DNA from: Arenibacter antarcticus
GTDB taxonomy: Bacteria > Bacteroidota > Bacteroidia > Flavobacteriales > Flavobacteriaceae
Length of the DNA stretch: 64,000 bases
Assembly: GCF_041320605.1 (NCBI RefSeq)
Contig: NZ_CP166679.1
Span: 806,001 to 870,000, forward strand
Direction of reading: 5' to 3'
Below the pieces are notes generated by a model. It saw nothing but the letters and a program-made list of their open reading frames with translations. It searched no databases and was not told where the DNA came from. Positions 1 through 10,183 of the stretch are shown here, in pieces (within the stretch, counting starts at the first letter, position 1; each line of letters begins with the position of its first letter). Both the position numbers and the translations under genes were made by a program.

Positions 1-2003
1 GGTTTCAGTTGCGCACCAAGTTCTAGTCCCACTGAACGGCTGTCCCCAACATTGGAGTAGATCCGGTTGAGGATGGTATCGTTATAAATGGTATTGACCC
101 GGTTGACCAGATTCTTAACATCCCTGTAGTATGCCGTTGCATAAACAGAATTCCCGTCCCCAAAATTCTTTGTCACGCCCAGCTCAAAAAGATCGATGAA
201 TTCTGGACGGAGGGTAGGATCTCCCTGCTCTAAGGTCTCCGAATGCTCCCTTTCTGGAAATGGGTTCATCATAAAGGTGGTGCTGCGTTCTACGCGTTTA
301 CTGTAGGCGGCCTTAAGTTTCGTATTGTTCTCAAAAGTATATTGCACTGAAGCCGAGGGAAAGGGTTTAATGTAATCATAGGTATAGGTTGTGTCTACCG
401 TGCCCAGCTTGTCGCGCAGGTCAAAGATACGGTCCATACCCTCTACACGGACGCCGGCGGCATAGTCCCATTTATCCTTATTGCCTGTAAACTGAATATA
501 GGCGGAATGGAGGTCCCTCACAAGGTCTACTTCGCTTGAAAAATCGGATATCAGTTCAAATTCGCCTGTGTCATTGTTCTTTCTATCATAGACAAAATCT
601 CCTTTATGGTCCAGCTTCCGGTATTGGTACCCGGTTTCTAATTGTCCGAAAGAAAAAGGTTTCCAGGCATAGTCCACTTGTAATCGGATTCCGTTCAACG
701 GATTGTCGTTGGTATTGTATTCCTGCTGATAAATAATGTTGTTATCTGGATGACCAAGGTTATCGTTTACCGTGGGCCCTCCCAACATGGTATATTCATA
801 TAAAAATGAGGTGGAAAGTTTAGAATCGTTTTTAAAAGTATGCCCATAATCAAAACTACTCAAAACAAAATCACTTCTTCTGATACGTAGGTTATGGTTA
901 TAATATTGAAAAGTGCTTAAACGTTCCCCGTCTTGTGCAGGGGTGATTTGGTGGTTATCAAAATAGGTGATGTCCGCCAAACGATCCTTTTGTCGCTTTC
1001 CGGCATAAAAACCCAAAGAATAGGCATTTCGCGAATCGGGCGTAAAATCTACTGTGAACCTTCCGCTGTAGTTAACCTCATCAAAACTGCGTTCCCCATT
1101 GGAGGGAAACTGGGTGAGGGTATCGTTGATAATGGTAAAGACATCGCCCTCGCGCCTACCCCCAAGATCGTTGCGCTGGTAGTTACCGCCAAGAGAAATG
1201 TTCCAATCTCCTTTAATCATATTATACGTACCGTCAATGCCATAGCGCTGGTGTATAACGGCATTGTCATATTTTTCTATGGATGGCAAACCACCCTTTA
1301 CATTGATCTGAGCAAAAGCACCATCGGCGGCCCCCTTTCTGGTGATGATGTTGAGGATACCAGCCTTGCCTTCGGGATCGTACTTGGCGGAAGGTGCCGT
1401 TATGACCTCCACACGTTCTATGGCGTTGGCTGGAAGCTGGTTCAACAGTGCCGATGCATTGCCTTGTACCGGGTTGCCGTTTAGCAGCACAACAAATCCC
1501 TTACTGCCACGTACGCTAATTTCTCCCAGTCCGTCTACAGTAACAGAGGGAATGTTCCTTATAATATCGGTAGCACTCCCACCTTGGGCGTTCTGGAATT
1601 TTGTGGCATCGAATACCTGCCGATCTATTTTATTTACCACGGTGGCCCGCTCTCCCTTTACAATCACTTCGTTCAATTGGTTTTCTCCAATAAAAAGTGA
1701 GATGGTCCCCAGATGAACTGAAGAGTTCCTGTTCTGCACTTGGATATCGCGAACGATCTCGGGCTGAAACCCGATAAAGGAGGCCTCTAGATAATAGGTC
1801 CCCTTTTTTACATCGGGGATGATAAAAACACCATTGATATCGGTAATGACTCCCATAACCAATTCGTCGTTTCCCTGATCGAATAGGGCTGCGGTGGCAT
1901 ACTCCAAGGGATAGTCCCCATCTACTAATTTTCCGCTGATCTGTGCGGATGCCAAATGGGTGAAGCAGATAATTGTAAAAACAAATAGAATCGGTATTTT
2001 CAT
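1..2003 (-). CDS. TonB-dependent receptor with carboxypeptidase-like N-terminal domain, 3' end outside the window
   Basis: An uninterrupted minus-strand reading frame runs from an ATG at 2001-2003 to the left edge (667 complete codons, no stop). The first ~20 residues form a signal peptide ending in ASA-Q. Residues ~21-105 look like a carboxypeptidase-regulatory-like beta-sandwich, followed by a plug domain (ATDIIRNIPSVTVDGLGEI, RKGAADGAFAQI) and an aromatic-rich outer-membrane barrel. This is the layout of the outer_membrane_beta-barrel_3 type of TonB-dependent receptor, which imports a substrate across the outer membrane using TonB energy. The substrate cannot be told from the sequence. It starts 51 bp after the sulfatase stop on the same strand, so cotranscription with the PUL is possible but unproven; it is not the SusC of that locus. 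Confidence 0.88.
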   Translation of the reverse strand, partial: MKIPILFVFTIICFTHLASAQISGKLVDGDYPLEYATAALFDQGNDELVMGVITDINGVFIIPDVKKGTYYLEASFIGFQPEIVRDIQVQNRNSSVHLGTISLFIGENQLNEVIVKGERATVVNKIDRQVFDATKFQNAQGGSATDIIRNIPSVTVDGLGEISVRGSKGFVVLLNGNPVQGNASALLNQLPANAIERVEVITAPSAKYDPEGKAGILNIITRKGAADGAFAQINVKGGLPSIEKYDNAVIHQRYGIDGTYNMIKGDWNISLGGNYQRNDLGGRREGDVFTIINDTLTQFPSNGERSFDEVNYSGRFTVDFTPDSRNAYSLGFYAGKRQKDRLADITYFDNHQITPAQDGERLSTFQYYNHNLRIRRSDFVLSSFDYGHTFKNDSKLSTSFLYEYTMLGGPTVNDNLGHPDNNIIYQQEYNTNDNPLNGIRLQVDYAWKPFSFGQLETGYQYRKLDHKGDFVYDRKNNDTGEFELISDFSSEVDLVRDLHSAYIQFTGNKDKWDYAAGVRVEGMDRIFDLRDKLGTVDTTYTYDYIKPFPSASVQYTFENNTKLKAAYSKRVERSTTFMMNPFPEREHSETLEQGDPTLRPEFIDLFELGVTKNFGDGNSVYATAYYRDVKNLVNRVNTIYNDTILNRIYSNVGDSRSVGLELGAQLK

Positions 2004-2054
2004 TAGAAATAGGACATCGATTAATAAACGTCCAAATTACGGTTAACAAGTGAT

Positions 2055-3659
2055 TTATTTGTTTATTTTTTCCAAATATTCTTTTAAAAAACGTTGGTCA
2101 TTTTTATCGGAATCACCATATTTTTTTCGCATTTCTTTTACTCTTCTGTGCATCATATCCCTAATCTTAGCATATCCCGGATCATTATAAACGTTTCTCA
2201 ATTCATTGGGATCACTTTCCAAATCATATAGTTCCCATTCATCAATATCATAATAAAAGTGTATCAACTTATATCGATCTGTACGTACTCCATAATGGCG
2301 TTTTACCATGTGTATAGAAGGATATTCATAATAGGTGTAATAAATAGCATCACGCCACTCCGTCTTTTCATTGTTTAGTAGTTTACGAAAAGATTCCCCC
2401 TGCATTTTTTTAGGAATTTTAACGCCGGCATACTCCAAAAGCGTTGGAGCATAATCAATGTTTTGTACCATTCCGTCAATATCAGTTCCTGGTTTTATTT
2501 CTTTGGGATAAGATATTAACAAAGGTGTCCTAAGCGATTCTTCGTACATAAATCGCTTATCAAACCAACCGTGTTCTCCCAAATAAAAACCTTGGTCCGA
2601 GGTATAGACAACAATGGTATTTTCGTCAAGTCCATTTTCTTTTAAGAAATCCAACACCTGCCCTACTCCCTCATCTACAGAAGCAATACTTCCTAAATAA
2701 TCCTGCATATAGCGTTGATACCGCCAATGCATCAATTCTTCAGGGGACATGGTGGGGTATATCGTTTTGAAATGTTCATTGATAGGTCCGTAAATAGAAT
2801 CCCATGAAGCTCTTTGCGCAGCGTCCATTCGTCCTAGATTATTTTTTAAAGCCTTAATTCCCCAGTTTGAAGTTTCGGTTATTCCCAATTGCTCCATAAC
2901 CTCAGGATAAATTTTAGAATCACCCGCCCAGTTCATATGATGTAGAATATTCATCTCAGCCTTCTTTGCGGCAGTTCCTCGGTTACTATAATCATCAAAG
3001 AGTGACACTGGTTCTTTAAACTTCATTTTGGTATACTCCGAATAATATTTTTTTGCTGGAAGCCATTCCCTATGGGGCGCTTTTTGATGATAAAGCACAC
3101 AAAAAGGTTTGTCTTGGTCTCTATTGGCCAACCATTCCAAAGTAAGTTCGGTCGTTATTTCAGTAACATATCCCGCTAGTTGTTGCTTCTCTCCGTTGAT
3201 AATAAAATCGGGGTTGTAATAATGGCCCTGTCCAGGAAGAACCGCGGAATAATCAAAGCCTTGGGGCAACCCATCCAAGTGAATCTTTCCAATTAACGCC
3301 GTTTGATACCCATTCTGCTGTAATAGTTTGGGAAAGGTCTCCTGCGACCAATTAAATTCCTGAACATTATCTACCTTTCCATTTACAAAACTATGCTTCC
3401 CTGTAAGCATTGCCGCCCTACTAGGCGCACATATAGAGTTGGTAACGAAAGAATTGGAAAATATAGCTCCGTTTTTTGCTATTCTATCGATATTGGGGGT
3501 GTTGTTCAACTTATGACCATAAGCGCTTATTGCTTGGTAGGCATGATCGTCGCTCATAATAAACACAATATTGGGTCTTTTTGAGTCTATTCCCTTATTC
3601 TGTGCGAAAGATATGGCTACCATCGCCATCATCATTAGGAAGTTAAGTGTTTTTCTCAT
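2055..3659 (-). CDS. Exported type I sulfatase
   Basis: A 534-residue arylsulfatase-fold enzyme. A signal peptide (about residues 1-20, ending SFAQ) is followed by RPNIVFIMSDDHA, where the two Asp bind calcium, and by CAPSRAAMLTG. The latter is the C-x-P-x-R signature whose cysteine is converted to formylglycine, the catalytic residue. Later metal and substrate-site stretches are HQKAPHREW and YTSDQGFYLGEHGW. Length and motifs suit the S1 sulfatases that cut sulfate esters from glycans; the HxKAPHREW stretch resembles GlcNAc-6-sulfatase-like members, which is an inference only. It is the last gene of the PUL and should act in the periplasm or at the surface, desulfating the imported glycan. 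No formylglycine-generating enzyme is encoded in this window. Confidence 0.93.
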   Translation of the reverse strand: MRKTLNFLMMMAMVAISFAQNKGIDSKRPNIVFIMSDDHAYQAISAYGHKLNNTPNIDRIAKNGAIFSNSFVTNSICAPSRAAMLTGKHSFVNGKVDNVQEFNWSQETFPKLLQQNGYQTALIGKIHLDGLPQGFDYSAVLPGQGHYYNPDFIINGEKQQLAGYVTEITTELTLEWLANRDQDKPFCVLYHQKAPHREWLPAKKYYSEYTKMKFKEPVSLFDDYSNRGTAAKKAEMNILHHMNWAGDSKIYPEVMEQLGITETSNWGIKALKNNLGRMDAAQRASWDSIYGPINEHFKTIYPTMSPEELMHWRYQRYMQDYLGSIASVDEGVGQVLDFLKENGLDENTIVVYTSDQGFYLGEHGWFDKRFMYEESLRTPLLISYPKEIKPGTDIDGMVQNIDYAPTLLEYAGVKIPKKMQGESFRKLLNNEKTEWRDAIYYTYYEYPSIHMVKRHYGVRTDRYKLIHFYYDIDEWELYDLESDPNELRNVYNDPGYAKIRDMMHRRVKEMRKKYGDSDKNDQRFLKEYLEKINK

Positions 3660-3942
3660 TTGTTTTGGTTGATTGTTTTCATAAAACTATTGGACTACGG
3701 TTTACATGGAAAAATATAAGGGTCCCAGATACTTATCCTTTCCCTAATTATCCGCCAAATGGTTCGTCCCGTTCGGATCTTCTTCTATATCGAATAAAAG
3801 TAACTTATTTATTTTTAGTTAGACCAGGAGAATGATTTTTGCGACAACATAAAGTAATGCTTTTATTTGTTGGACCCTAGATCTCAAGGGAGCTTGCGAG
3901 TCTTTATTAATTCCACAATAAAGACACATTGTCTCAAATAGT

Positions 3943-3990
3943 AAAGCCAGACCGATTTTTCAAAAGAAATTCCCGTCTGGCTTTTTTTTT
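3943..3990 (-). terminator. Intrinsic terminator downstream of the first DUF4886 gene
   Basis: A 10-bp perfect stem (AAAGCCAGAC / GTCTGGCTTT) with a 22-nt loop and an A/T tract lies just past the stop at 4005. The longer T-run is on the plus strand, so it may work in both directions. A near-copy sits at 5971-6018 after the paralogous gene. The rest of the 3660-4004 gap shows no convincing gene. Confidence 0.7.
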
Positions 3991-4004
3991 AGTATTTAAA
4001 AAAT

Positions 4005-5744
4005 TTATTCTCCTGGGGAGAGTCTCATGGCTCCTAAATAATAGAACCCGTAGGCATTGTTATTATTCTCTCCAGCCGTAACGGTTACGGCAATGTTTCC
4101 ATTAACATCGGGTTTAATTTTAGTAGCACAAGCTGTTTCCCCTTTATTATTTGCTGTTTGTACGCCTACCGTTTTTGTATTCTCACCGGAGACAATATAT
4201 TTAGTTTCTCGATTGTCTTCAACCCCAGCTCTAGAACCAAAGAAGCATAAATTATAGGTGGTATCCAGATCAAGACCAGCAAGAGTAACCTGAGCTTGCT
4301 TGATTTCTAACTCTCCCCAAGCCTTCTGACTATTACCGTAAAAGGATTCGGTAGAGATATCAGCAATCATGTCAAAGTCCGAAGTGGTATCTTGTTCTCC
4401 ATTTTTATTTATTGTACTAAATCTTTGAGTTACGGTCAGCGATATATTCGTGAAATCATCATTTTCATCTTTTAAATTAAAAATGGAAGCTCCTTCGAGA
4501 TGGTTGCCCAAAGTATTCCATTTCGGAGCAATTTTATTTCCAAAGTTTATCAAAACATCAGCTTTCAACGGTTCTATATTACCTACCGCATAATTAGAAA
4601 ATAGGGTCACCTTGTCCGGATTTAGCACCGCAGCATGAGCAGAGTGCTGTGCAATTTCAGCTTCTAAATCAGAAAGTCCGTCTGGTTTAAAAGTATTCCC
4701 CACTACACTAATTGAGGTAAGGGCTTCAAACCAAGTACAGGCAGCAGTATATCTCCCTATTCCAAGACTGAGATGATATCCATCCCGGGTATAATTATCG
4801 CCAATTAAAGTATTACGCCCATTTTGAATAGCTGTACCTGCTGGTATAAGGTAATCCATACCAAAGTCTAGCTGCGCCTTTCGCACTGCATCTACTATGG
4901 CTTCATACATAACTATTTGATCCCTTCCGTAGTTGGGAAAGTTTGCGTGAGTAGAATTTTTTGAATAAGCCCAAGTTTGATGAAGTATATATTGAACCTC
5001 GGTATTAGTACTACGTTCCTTAACATATTCAACCAAAGCTGGTAATGGGGTTATAAAAGTTTCATATTTCCCCGAATTGCCGCTCACCTGCTGAAAAGTG
5101 ATGTAATCCCAGTTTTCATCCGTAACTGCAGTTTCAATAGTAGTTTCAGGGGTATTGGATTTGCTACCGTCTTCCGCAATTTTCCTGTATTCATAAGCAG
5201 CTACGTTGTCTTGAGCATTTTTCCAATGTTGCTCAAGAGAAGCTCCCCCTTTGTATACGTTTCCAATTACAATGGCAACATCTTCAGCTGAGGCGAGTTC
5301 ATAAAGGTAGTTCTCTACGGCATCCATAGAAAAACTATTCCCAATGGCTAAAACTTTTAAGACACCATCATCCACATCTCCTTTAACTGTTATGTCGAAA
5401 CTTGTTGTAAGCTCTCCATCTGAAGAAGAAAAAGTAATATTGGAAGTCCCTTTTTTAATAGCCGAAATAATCGCAGAATAATCCTCATTGATCTTTATTT
5501 CAACGACCTCTGGGTTGCTTATAGTCCAATCATATGTTCTTGTGGGCTTAATATTGGGCGTAAAAGTAGGTTTTACCGTTAAATCTCCGCCAATGTTCAG
5601 CGTTGTAGATTCTATACGAACCTCAACAGATTGCTCTTTAGGTTGAACTACCTTAAGGCTACCACAGAACATAAGGGTTGAGGATAAAAAAACAACCATC
5701 AATGCCTTCGAAACCCCTTTACAATACCGAATTAATCTACTCAT
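4005..5744 (-). CDS. Lipoprotein with Ig-like domain and DUF4886 SGNH-like domain, copy 1
   Basis: A 579-residue exported protein. A lipoprotein-type signal (lipobox LMFC, cysteine near residue 27) is followed by a bacterial Ig-like domain at ~40-125 (VESTT-like strands ending SFDITVKG). Next comes a DUF4886 domain at ~130-390 that opens with LKVLAIGNSFSMDAVENYL; the GNSFS block is the SGNH-type nucleophile region, and the DGYHLS stretch would supply the downstream His. A third domain at ~395-579 looks like a beta-rich binding module. SGNH relatives are often carbohydrate esterases, so deacylation of the PUL substrate is a reasonable inference, not shown. The gene is a close paralog of the one at 6030-7781, and the downstream terminator is duplicated too. 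Confidence 0.85.
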   Translation of the reverse strand: MSRLIRYCKGVSKALMVVFLSSTLMFCGSLKVVQPKEQSVEVRIESTTLNIGGDLTVKPTFTPNIKPTRTYDWTISNPEVVEIKINEDYSAIISAIKKGTSNITFSSSDGELTTSFDITVKGDVDDGVLKVLAIGNSFSMDAVENYLYELASAEDVAIVIGNVYKGGASLEQHWKNAQDNVAAYEYRKIAEDGSKSNTPETTIETAVTDENWDYITFQQVSGNSGKYETFITPLPALVEYVKERSTNTEVQYILHQTWAYSKNSTHANFPNYGRDQIVMYEAIVDAVRKAQLDFGMDYLIPAGTAIQNGRNTLIGDNYTRDGYHLSLGIGRYTAACTWFEALTSISVVGNTFKPDGLSDLEAEIAQHSAHAAVLNPDKVTLFSNYAVGNIEPLKADVLINFGNKIAPKWNTLGNHLEGASIFNLKDENDDFTNISLTVTQRFSTINKNGEQDTTSDFDMIADISTESFYGNSQKAWGELEIKQAQVTLAGLDLDTTYNLCFFGSRAGVEDNRETKYIVSGENTKTVGVQTANNKGETACATKIKPDVNGNIAVTVTAGENNNNAYGFYYLGAMRLSPGE

Positions 5745-5970
5745 AATTATCTAATTTATTTTAAGATGTCCTTACTGCCAACTTTCATAATGGAGTCATA
5801 TGATTTTGAACAGTTTCCGTTAAGATTGTCTTTCTGTCCTAATTTCTACCTCACCCTCGTACTTTAAAGAGTTGTGTAGTAGAAAACAGCTATCAAAATT
5901 CAGACCGTTTTTCTTAATGGATTCTTATCGCATCCAATTTTCATCATAAAGTTATTTTGGCCAAAATAGT

Positions 5971-6018
5971 AAAGCCAGACTGAATTTTCAAAAGAAATTT
6001 CAGTCTGGCTTTTTTTTA
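5971..6018 (-). terminator. Intrinsic terminator downstream of the second DUF4886 gene
   Basis: A perfect stem AAAGCCAGACTGA / TCAGTCTGGCTTT (13 bp) is followed by a T-run, immediately past the stop at 6030. It is nearly identical to the hairpin at 3943-3990, so gene and terminator were copied together. The remaining 285 bp between the two paralogs shows no gene. Confidence 0.7.
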
Positions 6019-6029
6019 GCATTTAAAAT

Positions 6030-7781
6030 TTATTCTCCCGGGGAGAGTCTCATGGCATTTAAATAAAAGAATCCATATGAATTGTCATTAGTATCACCAG
6101 CCGTAACGGTTATGGTAATTTTACCATTCTCATCAGGCTTAATATTATTGGCGCATACTATTTCTGCGGTATTATTCGCCGTTTGTAAGTTTACAGTTTC
6201 TGTGGTCTTTCCAACAACAATATATTTAGTTTCCCGATTGTCGCTAACTTTAGCTCTAGAACCAAAGAAGCATAAATTATAGGTTGTATCCTGAACTAAA
6301 CCAGAAAGTGTAACCTGACCTTGCCTGATTTCCAACTCTCTCCAAACCCCCTGACTATTACCGTAAAAGGAATCACTAGAGATATCAGCTGGCATATTAA
6401 AATCCGTAGTGGTAGCGCTTTCTCCATTTAAATTTACCGCACTAAATCTTTCAGTTACCGCAATAGATACATTGGTAAAGTTATCATCTATATCTTTTAA
6501 ATTGGTAATACTACCACCTTCCATACGACTCTCCAAAGTATTCCATTTCGGAGCAAACTTGAGCCCAAAGTTTATTAACACATCAGCTTCCAATGATTGT
6601 GGATTAATTTGCTCATAATCAGCAAGTAGCGTCACTTTATCCGGATTAAGCACCGCAGCATGCGCGGAATGTTGTGCAGCCTCAGTTTCTAGTTCCGAAA
6701 ATCCATCTGGTTTAAAAGAATTCCCCACAACGCTGATCGAGGTAAGGGCTTCAAACCATGTACAGGCAGCTGTATACCTTCCTATACCATAACTAAGATG
6801 ATATCCATCTCGGTTAAAATTATCACCGATAAAAGTATTTCGCCCATTTTGAATAGCTGTACCTGCTGGTATAACCAAATCTAATCCAAAGTCTACCTTA
6901 GCCTTTCGCACTGCATCCACTATGGCTTCATACATAACTACTTGGTCGCTTTCATAGTTGGGAAAATTCGCATGAGTGGAATTTTGTGAATATGCCCAAG
7001 TTTGATGAAGTATATACTGAGCATCAGCATTAGTGCTACGGTCCTTAACATATTTAATCAAAGCCGGTAATGGAGTTACAAAAGTTTCATATTGCCCAGA
7101 ATTACCGCTTACCTGCTGAAAACTAATATAATCCCAGTTTTCATCCTTTATTGCTGTTTCAATAGTAGTGTTAGGAGTATTGGTCTTGCTACCGTCTTCC
7201 CCAATTTTTCTATAATCGTACGCAGCAGTGTTGTTTTGGGCATTTTCCCAATGATGCCCAAGAGAAGTACCCCCTTTATATACGTTTCCGATTACTATGG
7301 CAACATTTTCAGCTGAGGCAAGTTCGTAAAGGTAGTTTTCTACAGCATCCGCAGAAAAACTGTTCCCAATAGCCAAAACTTTTAAGACACCATCATCCAC
7401 ATCTCCTTCTACCGTAATATCGAAACTTGTCGTTAACTTTCCATCTGAAGATGAAAAAGTAATATTGGCAGTCCCTTTTTTAATAGCCGAAATAACAGCC
7501 GAATAATCCTCATTCACCGTTATTTCTACTACCTCAGTGTTACTTATTGTCCATTTATATGTTTTTGTGGGCTTAATATTGGGAGTAAAAGTAGGTGTTA
7601 CTGTTACTTTTTCTCCAATATTCAGCGTCGTGGATTCTACACTGACCTCAACAGATTGTTCTACAGATTGCTCTATAGGTTGATCAGCATCATCGCTATC
7701 GCAAGAGAAGAGGATAAGGGATAAAAAAACAACCATCACCCCCTTTAATACACCTTTACTTTTTCTGAATAATTTACTCAT
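6030..7781 (-). CDS. Lipoprotein with Ig-like domain and DUF4886 SGNH-like domain, copy 2
   Basis: A 583-residue paralog of the neighbouring gene with the same three-part layout: lipoprotein signal, Ig-like domain, DUF4886 domain opening LKVLAIGNSFSADAVENYL, and a C-terminal beta-rich module ending in the same MRLSPGE. Its lipobox LFSC is followed by DSDDAD, an acidic stretch typical of the Bacteroidota lipoprotein export signal, so display on the cell surface is likely. Most differences from copy 1 are conservative, including near the putative catalytic GNSFS and DGYHLS blocks, so both are probably active. Esterase activity on the PUL glycan is inferred from fold family and location. Confidence 0.86.
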   Translation of the reverse strand: MSKLFRKSKGVLKGVMVVFLSLILFSCDSDDADQPIEQSVEQSVEVSVESTTLNIGEKVTVTPTFTPNIKPTKTYKWTISNTEVVEITVNEDYSAVISAIKKGTANITFSSSDGKLTTSFDITVEGDVDDGVLKVLAIGNSFSADAVENYLYELASAENVAIVIGNVYKGGTSLGHHWENAQNNTAAYDYRKIGEDGSKTNTPNTTIETAIKDENWDYISFQQVSGNSGQYETFVTPLPALIKYVKDRSTNADAQYILHQTWAYSQNSTHANFPNYESDQVVMYEAIVDAVRKAKVDFGLDLVIPAGTAIQNGRNTFIGDNFNRDGYHLSYGIGRYTAACTWFEALTSISVVGNSFKPDGFSELETEAAQHSAHAAVLNPDKVTLLADYEQINPQSLEADVLINFGLKFAPKWNTLESRMEGGSITNLKDIDDNFTNVSIAVTERFSAVNLNGESATTTDFNMPADISSDSFYGNSQGVWRELEIRQGQVTLSGLVQDTTYNLCFFGSRAKVSDNRETKYIVVGKTTETVNLQTANNTAEIVCANNIKPDENGKITITVTAGDTNDNSYGFFYLNAMRLSPGE

Positions 7782-7797
7782 AGTAACTTAATTTAAT

Positions 7798-8007
7798 TTA
7801 TTTAGAGTTGTCCGCTGCTGTTTCAACGGCGATATAAAATGCTCCTTCCCGATTACACTTAAATTCCTCAGGAAAACACTCAAAATCCATGTAGCCTATA
7901 AGAAAAATAACATTCAAACCATCTTTTTTAGCTTCAATTACGCTAAAGAATGGCCGTAGCTGCCCATCTGAAAAGACAGTACGAAGATGAAAATCAGTTT
8001 TAAGGAC
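7798..8007 (-). pseudogene. Remnant of an unidentified gene
   Basis: A 69-codon open stretch without a start codon ends in TAA at 7798-7800 and reads like real protein (segments SVIEAKKDGLNVIFLIGY and EFKCNREGAFYIAVETA). An upstream in-frame stop at 8008-8010 cuts it off. I do not recognise the family; it looks like the 3' end of a decayed gene. The rest of the gap (8008-8300) holds only short hairpins, such as CCTCA/TGAGG at 8101-8121. Confidence 0.3.
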
Positions 8008-8300
8008 TTAAAACCTAGTAAATGAATTTTCAATTTCCTCCTATTTGTTTCCTATACAGCCACTTTCTAACTAAACGAAAACAAGTTAATAAGTCACATA
8101 CCTCAGGGCAATCCCATGAGGCATACGGCAAAAACTACTGACAAAATTTCGACGCCCGCCTGAACGGAACGGGCAGGCAATCGTAAGAGCATTCAAATCT
8201 CACTTAGTGCGCAAAAAAGTAGCTTTAATTTTCACGTCTTGAAATAGGATTTCAAATCCATCTACTTTTAACCTTATAGTAAGGTCAATTAATTAGAGCG

Positions 8301-10007
8301 CTAGTTTATGTTTACAAATGCCCCCATAATCTTTAAGCCTGTCCGGCTGTTATGTGATAAATCCGAGGTAATAATGCTCTCTTCTACTTTAGGATCTTGC
8401 CTGTCTCCAATTCTAACAAGTTCCTCCAAGTCAGCCCCATAGATTAAAGCAGGGTTATTTTCACCAACGGGTACAATTACAAAATCTCCAAGGTTTTGCA
8501 ACATCGTATTATAATTAAATGTAATACCGTTACTATCCACACCATTTTGATCGAATACCATAGCTCCTAAGGTTGAAGATTCCAGTTTTGGAGGCAAGGC
8601 ATCTGCTTCATAAGTATCTACGTCCTTACCATCTACCAATTGATGGTTTCCGGAAATAATTGAATTGTAAATGTTAAGCACATTTTCGCCGCTTCTTCTA
8701 TAGATACCAGCCCCAGGACCTATTGGAACTGAATTATCGGTTATAGTAGAACTAATAATCGTAACCTTAGTATTATTATACATCATTATACCTCCTCCAC
8801 CGTTCTTAGAAGTGCTACTATTACCGGTTATCATACAGTTGGCCAGTATAGCGATAGAATTTTGTCTTACGTAAAATCCGGCACCATAAGATTTCCCTTT
8901 ATTATCTGCTACTATGGAATTGTTCATGTAGATCTCAGCATCTGGATATCCGTGTATCCCTGCACCGGTACCCCCTTCGTTTGCTAAAATCTTGGAATTA
9001 GAGATATACATTTTGGATTCACTGACCCAAATACCGCCCACATTACTGACGGAGATATTATTACTCACCTCACTATTATCCATTGTCACTACGGAGCCTT
9101 CAAAGGCATAGATTCCTGCAACAAATTTTTCCGATTTATTTTCAATAATTCGTGTGTCGCTTATATTCACAATCGCATTTCCAATGACAACACCGCCACC
9201 ATAATCCCTTCTAAATTTCACGCCATTTATTTCTGTTGAAGTCGATGCGCTACCAGCATTTCCTTCGCTAATAGTCAGTCCGTGCAAGCCCACTTTTTGC
9301 CCTTCGTCCTTAGATGCAGATACTACAACTACATGATATGAGCTATCATTTCCAGAAAGAATGGTTGTGTAATTTGACGGATCGGATTCGGTATCCTTAG
9401 TCGCATTGATGGGGTAACCACCCACCAAAGTAATATTCCTAGTTATTTCAAAAGTTCGGTCCCGCTCATCGCTAGGGTCACCACCTGTAATCGTTTCACT
9501 CGGCACATAAGTCCCTTCTGCTATATGAATGGTATTTCCACTAACGGCAATGTTTAAGGCATTTGCTAAGTTAGTAGCCTTACTCCAGGAGAGACCATCC
9601 CCACTTCCATTAGGAACCACAAAGATGTCATCCGTATTCCCAGCTTCTTGATTTACCACTATTTCACGGCTAGTATCTCCACCAATGGTAATTGTTATAA
9701 TACCCGTTCTTTGATCATCGTCATTTTCGACAACGGAAAAAGATAAATTAAACCTCCCATTACCGCCACTGGTTATCTCCAAGTTTATCCAATCTACATT
9801 GGATTGAGCTTCCCAAGGTTTATTTGACAATACATCTATAGCATACTGACTATTGCTATTAGAAACATCAAATGATTCCCTTGCTACGGTTAATTTTGGA
9901 GAAAATGTGTCATCATTATTTTTGTCGCAGCCAACCAAATTCATCATTATAAATACTCCTATAAAAAATTTGGCAATCGCATTAAAATGAAATTTTCTAT
10001 TAATCAT
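8301..10007 (-). CDS. Surface lipoprotein with BACON domain and right-handed beta-helix
   Basis: A 568-residue protein. A lipoprotein signal (lipobox LVGC followed by acidic DKNNDD) is followed by a BACON-type domain at ~38-125 (WEAQSNVDWINLEITSGGNG, strands to IVVNQEAG). The module FVVPNGSGDGLSWSKATNLANA opens a parallel beta-helix of the choice-of-anchor/DUF1565 kind, with coils rich in N, G and I (ISNSKILANEGG, MNNSIVADN). BACON domains are linked to glycan or mucin binding and beta-helices to polysaccharide lyases or binding proteins. No catalytic residues of a known lyase family could be assigned, so it may be a surface glycan-binding protein or an uncharacterised lyase. It lies between the SusD block and the DUF4886 pair, 176 bp downstream of the TIM-barrel gene. 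Confidence 0.85.
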   Translation of the reverse strand: MINRKFHFNAIAKFFIGVFIMMNLVGCDKNNDDTFSPKLTVARESFDVSNSNSQYAIDVLSNKPWEAQSNVDWINLEITSGGNGRFNLSFSVVENDDDQRTGIITITIGGDTSREIVVNQEAGNTDDIFVVPNGSGDGLSWSKATNLANALNIAVSGNTIHIAEGTYVPSETITGGDPSDERDRTFEITRNITLVGGYPINATKDTESDPSNYTTILSGNDSSYHVVVVSASKDEGQKVGLHGLTISEGNAGSASTSTEINGVKFRRDYGGGVVIGNAIVNISDTRIIENKSEKFVAGIYAFEGSVVTMDNSEVSNNISVSNVGGIWVSESKMYISNSKILANEGGTGAGIHGYPDAEIYMNNSIVADNKGKSYGAGFYVRQNSIAILANCMITGNSSTSKNGGGGIMMYNNTKVTIISSTITDNSVPIGPGAGIYRRSGENVLNIYNSIISGNHQLVDGKDVDTYEADALPPKLESSTLGAMVFDQNGVDSNGITFNYNTMLQNLGDFVIVPVGENNPALIYGADLEELVRIGDRQDPKVEESIITSDLSHNSRTGLKIMGAFVNIN

Positions 10008-10183
10008 TACACTGTTTTTAAGTTGGTTATATTGTTTGTTATTCTTGAACCTGAACCAATAATAAAAAGAACAAAAATAATTTTCTCTAACAAATCAAAT
10101 CTAGTTGGCATGCTATCCTAATATTCAAGTATAATTTTACAACTAATACTGGTTGAAACATGAGAGATAAGTATTCGCCCCCT

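Noticed and set aside
933-2049. Open frames on both strands at 933-1484, 1342-1716 and 1630-2049
   Set aside because: They are shadows of the TonB receptor frame, which is open across the region and continues beyond the left edge.
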